The position numbers and the translations under genes were made by a program. The notes beneath the pieces are model-generated. The model saw only the letters and a list, made by a program, of their open reading frames with translations. It ran no database searches and had not been told where the DNA came from. Positions 34,695 to 43,602 of a stretch of 64,000 nucleotides of DNA are shown piece by piece. This DNA comes from Mesobacillus boroniphilus (GTDB lineage: Bacteria; Bacillota; Bacilli; Bacillales; Cytobacillaceae), in assembly GCF_018424685.1 (NCBI RefSeq), contig NZ_QTKX01000003.1, positions 434,001-498,000 of the forward strand. Reading direction: 5' to 3'. Each line of letters opens with the position of its first letter. Position 1 is the first letter of the stretch.

Positions 34695-34817
34695 TTAAAT
34701 GTATCGATTTAAGACCAGCGTGCCTTGAGACAGCAGCGCGAATCTTCCTCCGCTTGCATAGCCAATGACGTATTCCGAAGTCGCCGTAAAGTCTTCCACT
34801 TTAACCAGTCCCTTCAT
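34695..34817 (-). CDS. 40-residue small protein, intact copy of a tandem pair
   Basis: An ORF from ATG 34817 to TAA, starting MKGLVKVEDF and ending GTLVLNRYI, with a strong terminator 70 bases downstream. It is supported as coding because a second copy 211 bases away keeps the same reading frame: most substitutions between copies leave the central FTATSE-VIG-A-GGRFALLSQG core identical. The ribosome site is weak (AAGG, about 14 bases upstream). I do not recognise the family. Cytoplasmic, beta-rich looking. Confidence 0.55.
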   Translation of the reverse strand: MKGLVKVEDFTATSEYVIGYASGGRFALLSQGTLVLNRYI

Positions 34818-34905
34818 TACTAATATTGGCCTTGCTCATATCCTGCGGACAAACTTAGAGGAGTGCTCTGCTCAAGCTATTTAAAAGCAATGTGGTCTAT
34901 CGATG

Positions 34906-35028
34906 TTAAGTCCATCGATTTAAGACCAGCGTGCCTTGAGATAGCAACGCAAATCTTCCTCCGTATGCTAAGCCAATGACATTTTCCGAAGTCGCCGTAA
35001 AGTTTTGCACTTTAACCAGTCCCTTCTA
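34906..35028 (-). pseudogene. Second copy of the 40-residue ORF, start codon lost
   Basis: Homologous to 34695-34817, offset by 211 bases. The codon aligned to the initiator ATG is TAG (35028-35026); the rest is open and ends LVLNRWT. It could still start at GTG 35010 (34 residues). Probably a decaying duplicate. Confidence 0.5.
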
Positions 35029-35131
35029 GGTTTTGTATTGGCCTTGCATTATATATATACCCAGGTGAAATCACTGAAAACTCATTAAACATGATAAAAA
35101 ATTGGAAGTTTATCTAAATATTGGTACAAGC

Positions 35132-35161
35132 AAAAAGGCAGCCGTTGAGGGCTGCCTTTTG
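35132..35161. terminator. Terminator of the Bax-inhibitor-like gene
   Basis: AAAAGGCAGCC gttgag GGCTGCCTTTT, symmetric. Confidence 0.85.
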
Positions 35162-35169
35162 AATCATTT

Positions 35170-35805
35170 TTAGTCATTGCTCGATAGTATCCCGAAGAAA
35201 CGCAGGATATATAGGAAGAGATTGATGAAATCTAGATATAGATTAAGAGCCATCAGCGGCACTTCTTCTGGACTCACGCCATAATGCTTCATCCTGTTAA
35301 AATCAAACAAAACATATCCGCTGAAAACAAGAATCCCAATGAACGAGTATGCCATCATTCCGGTCGAGCTAAGCGGCCAGATCCAGTTAAAAATACCTAC
35401 AGCAATCAGCGCCAGCAAGGCTGCCATCAGCATGCCGCCAAGGAAGCTAAGGTCACGCTTAGTTTTTGTCGCATAAATCGCGAGACCAGTAAAAACAACG
35501 GTAGTGGCTCCGAGAGCATTGATCACTACATTGGCACCAGATACTGCGATGTAATGGGCAATGACAGGATACATCGTCATTCCAGATATGAACGTAAACG
35601 CATAAAGAAATGCATAAGAGATAGCTTTCTTTTTTCTTAAAAAGAACACTCCTATCAGCATCGCAAGCTCAATGATGATGAGTGGAAGGAACAGCGCAGG
35701 CGGAACAAACACCCCAGCCATTGTGCCAATAAAGGCAATTGCCAGTGAAAACGCGAAGGTTCTCATTACCGATGGCATCATGGAGCTATCTGAGTAAGCG
35801 TACAT
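35170..35805 (-). CDS. yetJ: Bax inhibitor-1 / YccA family membrane protein (YetJ-like)
   Basis: A 211-residue protein with seven membrane helices, the TMBIM fold. The C-terminal region has the conserved acidic residues of the pH-gated calcium leak site (Asp in YVLFDFNRM and in NLYLDFINLFLYILRF). B. subtilis YetJ (214 residues) is the structural model of the family. Monocistronic, with a terminator after it; RBS is weak (TGAGGTGAC). Confidence 0.9.
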   Translation of the reverse strand: MYAYSDSSMMPSVMRTFAFSLAIAFIGTMAGVFVPPALFLPLIIIELAMLIGVFFLRKKKAISYAFLYAFTFISGMTMYPVIAHYIAVSGANVVINALGATTVVFTGLAIYATKTKRDLSFLGGMLMAALLALIAVGIFNWIWPLSSTGMMAYSFIGILVFSGYVLFDFNRMKHYGVSPEEVPLMALNLYLDFINLFLYILRFFGILSSND

Positions 35806-35885
35806 TTAATATGTCACCTCATAATTTTATTTGATTATGTATACGAGTGACAGGCACCACTGGTTTCATCCTGCGTTAAAAATAT

Positions 35886-36254
35886 TTAAATACGTTTTTT
35901 TTCTTTTAAAAGATCGCGAATCTCCATCAACAGCTCTTCTTTTGCATCAATTTTAGGAGCTGCAGGCTTGGCTTCTTCTTTTTTTCGATAGCGGTTAATG
36001 ATTCTCACAAAGAAGAAAATGGCGAAGGCTGTGATGAAAAAGTTGACGACAGCTTGGAGAAACGAACCGTAGTTTACCGCTTTGTATGTAAGTTCTGAAA
36101 AATCAGCCCCGAAAGTAGCGAGTCCCACAATCGGCATAATAATGTCATCGACAAGCGAAGAAACGATTTTCCCAAAAGCCGCCCCGATGATTACTCCAAC
36201 AGCGAGATCCAGCACATTGCCTTTAAAGGCAAATTTCTTGAATTCATTCCACAT
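35886..36254 (-). CDS. mscL: Large-conductance mechanosensitive channel MscL
   Basis: A 122-residue protein with the MscL N terminus ([20 protein letters not shown]), pore helix, periplasmic loop (residues 45-68), second helix ([19 protein letters not shown]) and the charged C-terminal bundle ([14 protein letters not shown]). Standard length. It relieves hypo-osmotic pressure as a homopentamer. Confidence 0.96.
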   Translation of the reverse strand: MWNEFKKFAFKGNVLDLAVGVIIGAAFGKIVSSLVDDIIMPIVGLATFGADFSELTYKAVNYGSFLQAVVNFFITAFAIFFFVRIINRYRKKEEAKPAAPKIDAKEELLMEIRDLLKEKKRI

Positions 36255-36319
36255 CCAATATGTACCCCCTAAGATTTATATCTCTTCTATTCTGCGAGAT
36301 TGTGAGGCAAAAAGCAATA

Positions 36320-36352
36320 GGGCCTGCTCCCTTGAGTAGGAGCAGGCTAGGA
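36320..36352 (-). terminator. Hairpin downstream of the LuxR-type regulator
   Basis: GCCTGCTCC cttgagtag GAGCAGGC, with a third AGGAGCAGGCC repeat; lies just after the regulator's 3' end (minus strand). No long T run. Confidence 0.5.
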
Positions 36353-36369
36353 GCAGGCCGAAATAGCTT

Positions 36370-37869
36370 TTACTGTATCAACCTCATTTTCAACGCTTTG
36401 ACGGCGGCATCGGTCCGGTTTTTCGCATCGAGTTTCTGGATGATTGCTGAAATGTAATCACGTACGGTGTAGGAACTGAGGTGGAGTGCGTCAGCTGCTT
36501 CATTGATGGAAGCACCTTCTGCAATCAGTTTGAGCACCTCGCGCTCACGGATGGTCAGGACGTTTCGCTGTACGCCGAAAAGCTGGACGGCATCCTCATA
36601 ATACTGGTTCAACAATTCGCCGCCATATTGTCCGAATTTGATAAGAGCGGTAAGAGTTTGATTGTCGACAGTAAAAGATGTATTTTCTCCGCGGTCAAGC
36701 AATGCCAGGCCAATCAGTTTATTTTCAGCAGGCACGTAAATTGGCAGGACGACCAATGATTTCAGGCTGTAATCGCGGACGTATTTTCCAGGCAAAATTT
36801 CAGCTGCCTCTTCGATAAAAATAGGTTTAGAATGGCTGAAATGCTTCAAGTATTTCGTCAGCAGGGGAAACTCGGCAATGCCTTCCTTGATGTGCTGCAC
36901 AGACCCAGTATTGACGTTATGAGCATGAACGCCGACTCCGCTGTGCTCCCCCGGGGAATAGATGAAAAGGGCGCAGCGTGTAAAGGGCAGATAATCGACC
37001 AAACCCTGCGTAATCATTTTAACGGCTTCCGAGGCACTTTGAGAATGGATCAGCCGCTGCTGGAACAGGAGGGTGGCATCCTTCCACTCAAGTTCACTTT
37101 CCAGGTGGTTCAGCTTCATTTGTTTCAGATACATTTTTCGAAGCGTCTCTTTTTGCTCGTCTGTCACGGTCTCCGCTTTTTCCTTCACGCAGATTAACAG
37201 TGTTTCAGTCAGGCAGGGAATCGTGATGATTTGAGGGTGGTCCTGACCTGGTGACAACAATCTGGAAAGCGCTATTGCCAGGTCCGATGCATGCTCGGCT
37301 TGAAGTCCCTCACACATGGTGACAAGCTGTTCATTCACCACGAGGCCATCGGCGCAGACGACTTTGTTTACCTTGCATTGGGCTTTTTCGTTGCGGATGA
37401 CCGCAAGCCAATTACTAGGAACAGCCCGCAGGCTCAACATCATCTTCAGCCATTTGTCATCCTGGTATTCTAGCTGCTGCGTGTGCAGGACCTTGTCGAG
37501 AATCCTTGTAAAAAAAATCTGTACTGCTTGATGCTCCAGGAATCCAGCATTCTTTCTTTTTAACACCTTGTGAAATAAGTTTTCAACTGCACTGATCAGA
37601 AAGATGGCGTCAAAATCATCGACGAAGTCGGGATGGCGTTTTTGCCACCTAAGTACTAGTAGTTGGATGAAATCATTTGAAGAATCAAAGGTGGTACGGG
37701 AAAGGTTATTGAAGCCATAAACAATCATGCTTTCAAATTCAGATACAAGCTCGTTTTGCCAGGCTTTCATATCTTTCTTTAAATGGGACCATTCTTTAAG
37801 AAACGGTTTCTCGCATTCTTTTAAAAGAACCAAACCTTTAATGGCCAAATCCTCAATCTTATGTTCCAT
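36370..37869 (-). CDS. GAF-domain LuxR-family transcriptional regulator
   Basis: A 499-residue protein: N-terminal about 230 residues helical and unassigned, a GAF-like sensor domain (about 275-420; LPFTRCALFIYSPGE ... SLKSLVVLPIYVPAENKLIG), and a C-terminal LuxR HTH ([15 protein letters not shown] ... DALHLSSYTVRDYIS). It is divergent from the DUF6230/DUF6114 operon, with a 190-base shared region, and so is the likely regulator of that operon. Ligand unknown. Confidence 0.85.
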   Translation of the reverse strand: MEHKIEDLAIKGLVLLKECEKPFLKEWSHLKKDMKAWQNELVSEFESMIVYGFNNLSRTTFDSSNDFIQLLVLRWQKRHPDFVDDFDAIFLISAVENLFHKVLKRKNAGFLEHQAVQIFFTRILDKVLHTQQLEYQDDKWLKMMLSLRAVPSNWLAVIRNEKAQCKVNKVVCADGLVVNEQLVTMCEGLQAEHASDLAIALSRLLSPGQDHPQIITIPCLTETLLICVKEKAETVTDEQKETLRKMYLKQMKLNHLESELEWKDATLLFQQRLIHSQSASEAVKMITQGLVDYLPFTRCALFIYSPGEHSGVGVHAHNVNTGSVQHIKEGIAEFPLLTKYLKHFSHSKPIFIEEAAEILPGKYVRDYSLKSLVVLPIYVPAENKLIGLALLDRGENTSFTVDNQTLTALIKFGQYGGELLNQYYEDAVQLFGVQRNVLTIREREVLKLIAEGASINEAADALHLSSYTVRDYISAIIQKLDAKNRTDAAVKALKMRLIQ

Positions 37870-38076
37870 CAGGTAACCTCACTCTCAAATTCTGGTAAAA
37901 TATTATTCGTTTAAAAATTCAGATTATTGTGCGTCGCTTCTTTATACCCCGACATTTAACGGGGTTAACATGTTGTTAACGATTTTTTTCGCGGTTGTAG
38001 GCTAGATTTTTCGGGGATATGTTATAAGCAATAGTTATTTTTGAATTTTAAAAATATTTAAATGGAGGTGGCTTCC

Positions 38077-38649
38077 TTGAACGGAGCTGTCGTAATGGAA
38101 AGCAAGACGAATAAGAAGGTTTTTTGGGGTGCCCTGGCCGCAGGACTTCTTGCGCTTGGAATCTTGCTGGTGTCATTCGGATTGTCAGGCGTGGCTTACG
38201 CTGTACCGATTGCCGGGGTTGGCGATTTTTATGTTGAGTTCGATAAGCTAGAAGGAGAAGGCTATAAATTCTATCCAAAACTTGGGGAAACGAGTAATTC
38301 AGACGCTACGCCACAAGGAACAAATATCATTGAAAAACTGACAATCGATAACCTGCAATTATACAAGGATTTTCAAGTAGGCGGGGAATGGATCCGAGTA
38401 AAAATCCAGGCATCAAAACCTGTACAGATTTCAGGTCTCCAGCATGATGCCGGGTTGATTGAAGCGAACGCCAAATTCCAAAACCTTGCGCTCGAAGAAA
38501 ACAACAGCACCGATTGGACAAAGCAATTCCAGCAGACATCAAGTACCATCATCCTTGAGAATGCCAAGTTGAAGACACATTACTTATTCCAGGAAACCAT
38601 CAATATGGCCGGCATGAAACTGACAGTGGAAAAAATCGATAAGAAATAA
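38077..38649 (+). CDS. DUF6230 family exported protein
   Basis: A 190-residue protein with an N-terminal membrane segment or uncleaved signal (ALAAGLLALGILLVSFGLSG, then VAYAVP) and an extracellular beta-rich domain. The sequence GVGDFYVEFDKLEGEGYKFY and QISGLQHDAGLIEANAKFQ fit DUF6230, a family best known from Actinobacteria next to DUF6114. TTG 38077 is preferred (GGAGGTGG just upstream). First gene of a three-gene operon divergent from the LuxR-type regulator. Confidence 0.72.
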   Translation: MNGAVVMESKTNKKVFWGALAAGLLALGILLVSFGLSGVAYAVPIAGVGDFYVEFDKLEGEGYKFYPKLGETSNSDATPQGTNIIEKLTIDNLQLYKDFQVGGEWIRVKIQASKPVQISGLQHDAGLIEANAKFQNLALEENNSTDWTKQFQQTSSTIILENAKLKTHYLFQETINMAGMKLTVEKIDKK

Positions 38650-38664
38650 TCGAGGTGATAAGGA

Positions 38665-39057
38665 ATGGTTTTTAAAAAGTGGAGGCATACGAGGCCTTTT
38701 TTTGGAGCGATTTTAACTATCTTGAGCGGCCTGATGATTTTATGGGTGCCATTGAACCTGTATCTCAGCACCTTTCTCCCGGGATCGGTCGCCGTCATCG
38801 GCTTGCTGTTTGGCGGGCTGATAACGCTGATAGGACTGATGTCTTTCTTTTTACCAAGTGCCTCAAAAGCATTGGGCATCATTGTGATTTTCCTGTCAAT
38901 TCTATCCGTTATCGGCGCTCTGGGCGGCTTCCTGTTCGGAACGATATTTGGAATCATCGGCGGGGCATTGCTGACAGCCTGGCGGATGGTGCCGGCCGAG
39001 GAATCAGCAGGGAGGCCAAGCTCGGACGTGCCTGCGCAGCCTGCCAAAACGGGGTAA
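38665..39057 (+). CDS. DUF6114 family membrane protein
   Basis: A 130-residue protein with four membrane helices (about 12-35, 42-62, 68-88, 92-108) and a short hydrophilic tail. It starts 15 bases after DUF6230 with GAGGTGATAAGG. DUF6114 and DUF6230 genes are neighbours in many Actinobacteria, suggesting a membrane partner for a surface protein. Confidence 0.75.
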   Translation: MVFKKWRHTRPFFGAILTILSGLMILWVPLNLYLSTFLPGSVAVIGLLFGGLITLIGLMSFFLPSASKALGIIVIFLSILSVIGALGGFLFGTIFGIIGGALLTAWRMVPAEESAGRPSSDVPAQPAKTG

Positions 39058-39069
39058 AGGGGAGACGAA

Positions 39070-40323
39070 ATGAAGGTTGTAAAACATCGATTATTTTTAA
39101 TAGTGATGTGCATTCAGCTTGCTGCATTATCCTTATTCCCTTTTATCGAAGAAGTGAATGCAGCCGCCAATGACAAAGAGGGGTTTATCATCCAGGCTGA
39201 CAGAGTGGTGGGTGAAAATATGAAAGCAATGGTTGTGGCCGGCGAGACATCCGGATCTAATGCCAAGCCGATGCTGCGGATTACCTACGAATCAGCACAG
39301 ATTTATGGCATGAGGCTGACAAAACAATTCGCGACACCTGGAGGGACTGTGAGCATCACAATGAAAGCAAGCGGTCCGGTCCATATAAAAGGAATGCAGG
39401 TCGATGCCAGTGCCATTTCATTCAAGGGAGCATGCATCTATGCAGCAAAGGTAATTCCGGATGCTGCACTTGAAGGAGTGACAATGGTTGCTCATTCGAT
39501 GAATGCAGCCAACAGCAGCCTCGACCAGTTAAAGCTGCAGACTGTAAATGGAAACGGCGGGGTCCAGAAGCCAGGCACATTGAAAATTTTACAGGATCTC
39601 GGATCGATGCCATTTGAACAGATGAATAAGGAAATCAAGAAAATCACCTCCGAACAACTTCCGCTTACGTGCGAAGGCACTCCTGTGGAAGATGAACTAT
39701 CTTCGGAAGTGGAGGATAAAGTGTCTAAGCCATTCGACTTGCTTGATGAAGTAACCGATGGAACAATCGGCAAAGTGACCGATCCGTTTGAAGATACGGT
39801 AGGCAAAGTGACAGACTCACTTAAAGATACAATTGGCAAAGTGACCGATCCATTAAAAGATACAATAATCAAGGTAACAGACCCGATAGAGGGTACGGTC
39901 GGTAAGGTAACAACTCCTGTGGAAGAAACAGTCGGCAAGATGACAGAGCCTGTAAAAGAGGTCGTCAAGGAAACGACGGACACGGCCAAAAAAGTGACAG
40001 AGCCTGTGGTCGAGCCGGTGAAAAAGACAGTGGACGAAACGGCCAAAACAGCATGTGAAAAGCTGAAGGCAGCCAATGGAGAGATTACTAAGGAGTTGGC
40101 GCTGGAATTGATCGACAAGGCACTGAAAGAGAACAAAATGATTGATGAACTATGCCCGGAAGATGCGATATTGACCGCACAGCTTGAAAACTGGACAGAA
40201 GGACTGCTCGATTCTCTCGAACTTTTGTCACTTCTCAGGTTGAAGCCAAGCGAGGAAGAACAGCTGAAGAAGATGAGGGAGGCTATTTTAAAAAAGCCTG
40301 ATGGATCGATAATAGAGTTTTAA
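39070..40323 (+). CDS. Secreted DUF6230-like protein with 11-residue amphipathic repeats
   Basis: A 417-residue exported protein. Signal peptide residues 1-33 (ends EEVNAAAND). Residues 34-190 resemble the DUF6230 protein two genes upstream (IHIKGMQVDASAISFKGAC versus QISGLQHDAGLIEA). Residues about 225-325 are at least eight tandem 11-mers of the type TDPxxDTxGKV, an apolipoprotein/LEA-like amphipathic pattern, drifting to KKVTEPVVEPV. The C terminus (330-417) is a charged helical domain with two Cys. Probably cell-surface or membrane-surface associated. Last gene of the operon, terminator follows. Confidence 0.75.
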   Translation: MKVVKHRLFLIVMCIQLAALSLFPFIEEVNAAANDKEGFIIQADRVVGENMKAMVVAGETSGSNAKPMLRITYESAQIYGMRLTKQFATPGGTVSITMKASGPVHIKGMQVDASAISFKGACIYAAKVIPDAALEGVTMVAHSMNAANSSLDQLKLQTVNGNGGVQKPGTLKILQDLGSMPFEQMNKEIKKITSEQLPLTCEGTPVEDELSSEVEDKVSKPFDLLDEVTDGTIGKVTDPFEDTVGKVTDSLKDTIGKVTDPLKDTIIKVTDPIEGTVGKVTTPVEETVGKMTEPVKEVVKETTDTAKKVTEPVVEPVKKTVDETAKTACEKLKAANGEITKELALELIDKALKENKMIDELCPEDAILTAQLENWTEGLLDSLELLSLLRLKPSEEEQLKKMREAILKKPDGSIIEF

Positions 40324-40335
40324 CTTTTTACACAG

Positions 40336-40367
40336 AAAAGGCAGAGGATGGCTCCTCTGCCTTTTTA
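40336..40367. terminator. Bidirectional terminator, DUF6230 operon / acylphosphatase
   Basis: AAAAGGCAGAGGA tggc TCCTCTGCCTTTT. Confidence 0.9.
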
Positions 40368-40637
40368 ATATTTTATTGCAAATGACTTATAGGTTTCAGT
40401 TTTCTCAGTTTCATTCACTTCAATATGGTCAACAGTGGAGAAAGGATTGCCCCTGCGTACCTCATCAATGAACTTCTCAAGGTCAGCTCTAGAACCTGAA
40501 GCAAGAATTTCAACGCCGCCTTCCTGTAGATTCCTTACCCAGCCAGTAATACCAAACTGGATCGCTTTCATTTGAGTATAATACCGATATCCCACACCCT
40601 GAACCTCTCCCGTCACAATAATTTGTAATTGGATCAA
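40365..40637 (-). CDS. acyP: Acylphosphatase
   Basis: A 90-residue enzyme that hydrolyses acyl phosphates. The active-site Arg is in GEVQGVGYRYYT and the Asn in GWVRNLQEGG. Standard length. Preceded on its strand by a 200-base leader and the large repeat array. RBS is weakly placed (GGGGGCG). Confidence 0.93.
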   Translation of the reverse strand: MIQLQIIVTGEVQGVGYRYYTQMKAIQFGITGWVRNLQEGGVEILASGSRADLEKFIDEVRRGNPFSTVDHIEVNETEKTETYKSFAIKY

Positions 40638-40844
40638 GACGTCGCCCCCAGATAAACGAATAGGTTAACAATATATCTAATGTTATATGTAATAATTTCT
40701 TGGTAACTTTATTATAGCACAGTGATTTGGGGTGCATAAGGGAAAGGAAGTTTATATTTTTATTAAGAAGCTGGTAGTACTGAAACGTTCGAGGAAGTAG
40801 GGATTGGACAAGACAGGGGAGGAGAGTTGATATGCTGGCAGGCT

Positions 40845-41580
40845 TAACCCTGAATTAAGATAGGTTTCAAGTGAACAAAGGGAAGGCTGTCAAAATAAAG
40901 CTTGGATTAAGGCAGGTGTGAGAGGAACAAGAGAAAAGCTGTCAAAATAAAGGCGGAATTAAGACAGGTTTCAAGAGAACGATGGAAAAGCTGTCAAAAT
41001 AAAGCTTGGATTAAGACAGGTTTCAAGTGAACGAAGGAGAAGTTGTCAAAATAAAGCTTGGATTAAGACAGGTTTGAGAGGAACAAGAGAAAAGCTGTCA
41101 AAATAAAGCTTGGATTAAGACAGGTTTGAGAGGAACAAGAGAAAAGCTGTCAAAATAAAGCTTGGATTAAGACAGGTTTGAGAGGAACAAGAGAAAAGCT
41201 GTCAAAATAAAGCCGGAATTAAGACAGGTTTCAAGTGAACAAAGGAAAAGCTGTCAAAATAAAGCTTGGATTAAGACAGGTTTGAGAGGAACAAGAGAAA
41301 AGCTGTCAAAATAAAGCCGGAATTAAGACAGGTTTCAAGTGAACGAAGGAAAAGCTGTCAAAATAAAGCTTGGATTAAGACAGGTTTGAGAGGAACAAGA
41401 GAAAAGCTGTCAAAATAAAGCTGGAATTAAGACAGGTTTCAAGTGAACGAAGGAAAAGCTGTCAAAATAAAGCTTGGATTAAGACAGGTTTCAAGTGAAC
41501 GAAGGGAAAGCTGTCAAAATAAAATCCGAATTAAGACAGGTTATAAGTGAACAAGAGAAAATCTGTCAGAATGAAATTTC
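40845..41580. repeat. Tandem 52-bp repeat array B (GACAG-N23-CTGTC-N19)
   Basis: About 13 consecutive units with a strict 52-base step (for example AAGxTGTC at 41040, 41092, 41144 and 41196). Two unit variants alternate: GTTTGAGAGGAACAAGAGA and GTTTCAAGTGAACGAAGGA cores, with AAGCTTGGATTAA or AAGCCGGAATTAA between. Same architecture as array A at 26966-27259. No ORF; lies between two minus-strand genes. Confidence 0.93.
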
Positions 41581-41593
41581 CGTCCATATAATA

Positions 41594-41625
41594 AAAACAG
41601 CCGAACACATTGTTCGGCTGTTTTC
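41594..41625. terminator. Terminator of the aminopeptidase gene
   Basis: AAAACAGCCGAACA cat TGTTCGGCTGTTTT, symmetric. Confidence 0.92.
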
Positions 41626-41643
41626 TTAAACATATATCCAATC

Positions 41644-42876
41644 TTACAATGCCCAGTCTCCGTTGCGGAACACTGGCTCAGCAGTTCCGTCTTCCGTGAT
41701 GCCGTCGATGTCCATTTTATCGGAACCGATCATGAAGTCGACGTGGGTGATGCTTTCGTTCAAGCCGTTTTCAGCTAATTCTTCTGAAGACATTGTTTTG
41801 CCGCCTTCAACACAGAAAGCATAAGCACTTCCGATTGCGAAGTGGTTTGACGCGTTTTCATCAAACAATGTGTTGAAGAATAATACATTTGATTGAGAAA
41901 TTGGCGAGTTAAATGGAACTAAAGCAACTTCTCCAAGATAGTGTGAACCTTCATCTGTCGCCACAAGCTGCTTCAGGATTTCTTCGCCTTCTTCAGCTTC
42001 GACTCCGACGATTTTTCCATTTTCAAAAGTGAGCTTGAAGTTATCGATGATGTTTCCACCATAGCTAAGTGGCTTTGTGCTTGATACATAGCCATTCACA
42101 CCAGTTTTCAATGGTACAGAGAAGACTTCTTCAGTCGGCATGTTTGCCATGAATTCATTGCCTTGCTCGTTCACGCTGCCAGCGCCAACCCAGATATGCT
42201 TCTCAGGAAGTTCGACTGTCAGGTCTGTGCCTGGTGCTTTGTAGTGCAGCTTCTTGTAACGCTTGCCATTCAGGTAATCAACTTTTTCATGAAGGGAAGA
42301 GTCATGTTCTTTCCATGCAGCAACCGGATCTTCAGTATTGACGCGAACTGCTTTGAAGATCGCATCCCAAAGCTTCTGAACAGCCGTTTCGGCAGTCTCA
42401 TCAGGGAACACCATTTTTGCCCATCCTTCAGAAGGAGCAGCAATGACTGTCCAGCTGACTTTATCAGATTGTATGTATTTGCGGTATTTTGAAAGTGCTG
42501 TTCCAGCTGCTTTCTGGAAGTTTCCGATACGCTCAGACTTCACACCTTTTAATAGGTCCGGACTTGAGGACACGATTGACATGAATGCCGCACCGTTTTC
42601 AGCAAGATCTTCAACCTCGCGTGCACGCCATTCTGGATATTCGTTGAACGCCTCATCAGGTGCAAGGTCGTATTTCGTCCTGTTAACCACGTCATCATTC
42701 CAGTTTACCACGACGTTTTTAGCGCCAGCTTCGTATGCCTTTTTCACAACGAGACGGACAAACTCAGCGGAGTCAATCGTCGTATTGATGACAAGCGTCT
42801 GGTCTTTCTGGATGTTAACGCCAACCTTGACAGCAAGGTTCGCATATTTCTCTAAATTCGTTTGGAAATCACTCAT
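41644..42876 (-). CDS. ampS: M29 family aminopeptidase (AmpS/PepS)
   Basis: A 410-residue metallo-aminopeptidase of the thermophilic aminopeptidase family. Dinuclear metal ligands are visible in NMPTEEVFSVP, EGSHYLGEVALVP, NASNHFAIGSAY and THVDFMIG. It removes N-terminal residues from peptides in the cytoplasm. Length is standard. RBS AAAGGAG; monocistronic, terminator after it. Confidence 0.95.
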   Translation of the reverse strand: MSDFQTNLEKYANLAVKVGVNIQKDQTLVINTTIDSAEFVRLVVKKAYEAGAKNVVVNWNDDVVNRTKYDLAPDEAFNEYPEWRAREVEDLAENGAAFMSIVSSSPDLLKGVKSERIGNFQKAAGTALSKYRKYIQSDKVSWTVIAAPSEGWAKMVFPDETAETAVQKLWDAIFKAVRVNTEDPVAAWKEHDSSLHEKVDYLNGKRYKKLHYKAPGTDLTVELPEKHIWVGAGSVNEQGNEFMANMPTEEVFSVPLKTGVNGYVSSTKPLSYGGNIIDNFKLTFENGKIVGVEAEEGEEILKQLVATDEGSHYLGEVALVPFNSPISQSNVLFFNTLFDENASNHFAIGSAYAFCVEGGKTMSSEELAENGLNESITHVDFMIGSDKMDIDGITEDGTAEPVFRNGDWAL

Positions 42877-43091
42877 CTATTTCGCTCCTTTTCTGAATCT
42901 TCTTTTACATTGTAACGATTTTATAGGAAAAAAGAAACTTAAGACATTCGACTTAACTAGACATTGGCGAGGTGTGACTGGGAACTTCTTTTCTGTTTAA
43001 AATTGCTAGCCTATAAAACTGGCATCCTAACATCAGCGTAGGGTAAAATAGAGCGGTATATAAAAGGGCTAGTAGGAGGATTTTTTAAAAG

Positions 43092-43487
43092 ATGAAATTT
43101 GATGTAGTTTTATTGCGGTTATCCGCTATTTATGCTTTCATTGGGGCATTCCTCGGTTCTCATATGGCTGGTGCCGGAAGTTATGCCATCCGTCCAGTAC
43201 ATGCCCATATACTTGTTGTCGGTTGGCTGAGTCTCTTTGCATTCTCAAGTTACTACCGTTCTTATGTGGTGCCGAAAACTTCAAAACTAGCATTATTCCA
43301 TGTCTGGACAGCAATCATTGGAAGCTTCGGCCTGACTTTAGGTATGTGGCTTTATAACGTGAAGCCATTCCCGCTGCCAGAAACATTCACAATGGTGTTC
43401 TATATCGTCGGTGGATCCACTTTGCTGCTCAGCTTCCTGCTATTTGTGTTCATGACATTCAAATATAGCGATGCAAAGATAAAATAA
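43092..43487 (+). CDS. Four-helix heme-copper-oxidase-subunit-I-like membrane protein
   Basis: A 131-residue protein with four membrane helices. The second helix region has VHAHILVVGWLSLF, resembling the first heme-ligand helix of cbb3-type oxidase subunit I or NnrS-like proteins; another His sits in helix 3 (LALFHVWTAIIG). Too small to be an oxidase; possibly a heme or copper binding accessory protein. RBS AGGAGGA; terminator follows. Confidence in the family is moderate. Confidence 0.7.
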   Translation: MKFDVVLLRLSAIYAFIGAFLGSHMAGAGSYAIRPVHAHILVVGWLSLFAFSSYYRSYVVPKTSKLALFHVWTAIIGSFGLTLGMWLYNVKPFPLPETFTMVFYIVGGSTLLLSFLLFVFMTFKYSDAKIK

Positions 43488-43492
43488 TAGAT

Positions 43493-43530
43493 AAAAATCC
43501 ATGCAGAGTCTGGTTCTGCATGGATTTTTT
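43493..43530 (+). terminator. Terminator after the 4-TM gene
   Basis: AAAAATCCATGCAGA gtctggt TCTGCATGGATTTTT. Confidence 0.93.
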
Positions 43531-43602
43531 GTGCGCTGGGTTGTTTTAGTAGCAAAAAAATAAAGATACGTAAGACTCTTACCATCTTATCAGCGTAAAT
43601 TC

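Noticed and set aside
39492..40136. 214-residue minus-strand ORF
   Set aside because: Shadow of the 11-residue repeats of the secreted protein on the plus strand; Ser/Thr/Val-rich without RBS.
40845..41580. CRISPR-like array (larger)
   Set aside because: Tandem 52-base units with conserved sequence throughout; not repeat plus variable spacer.
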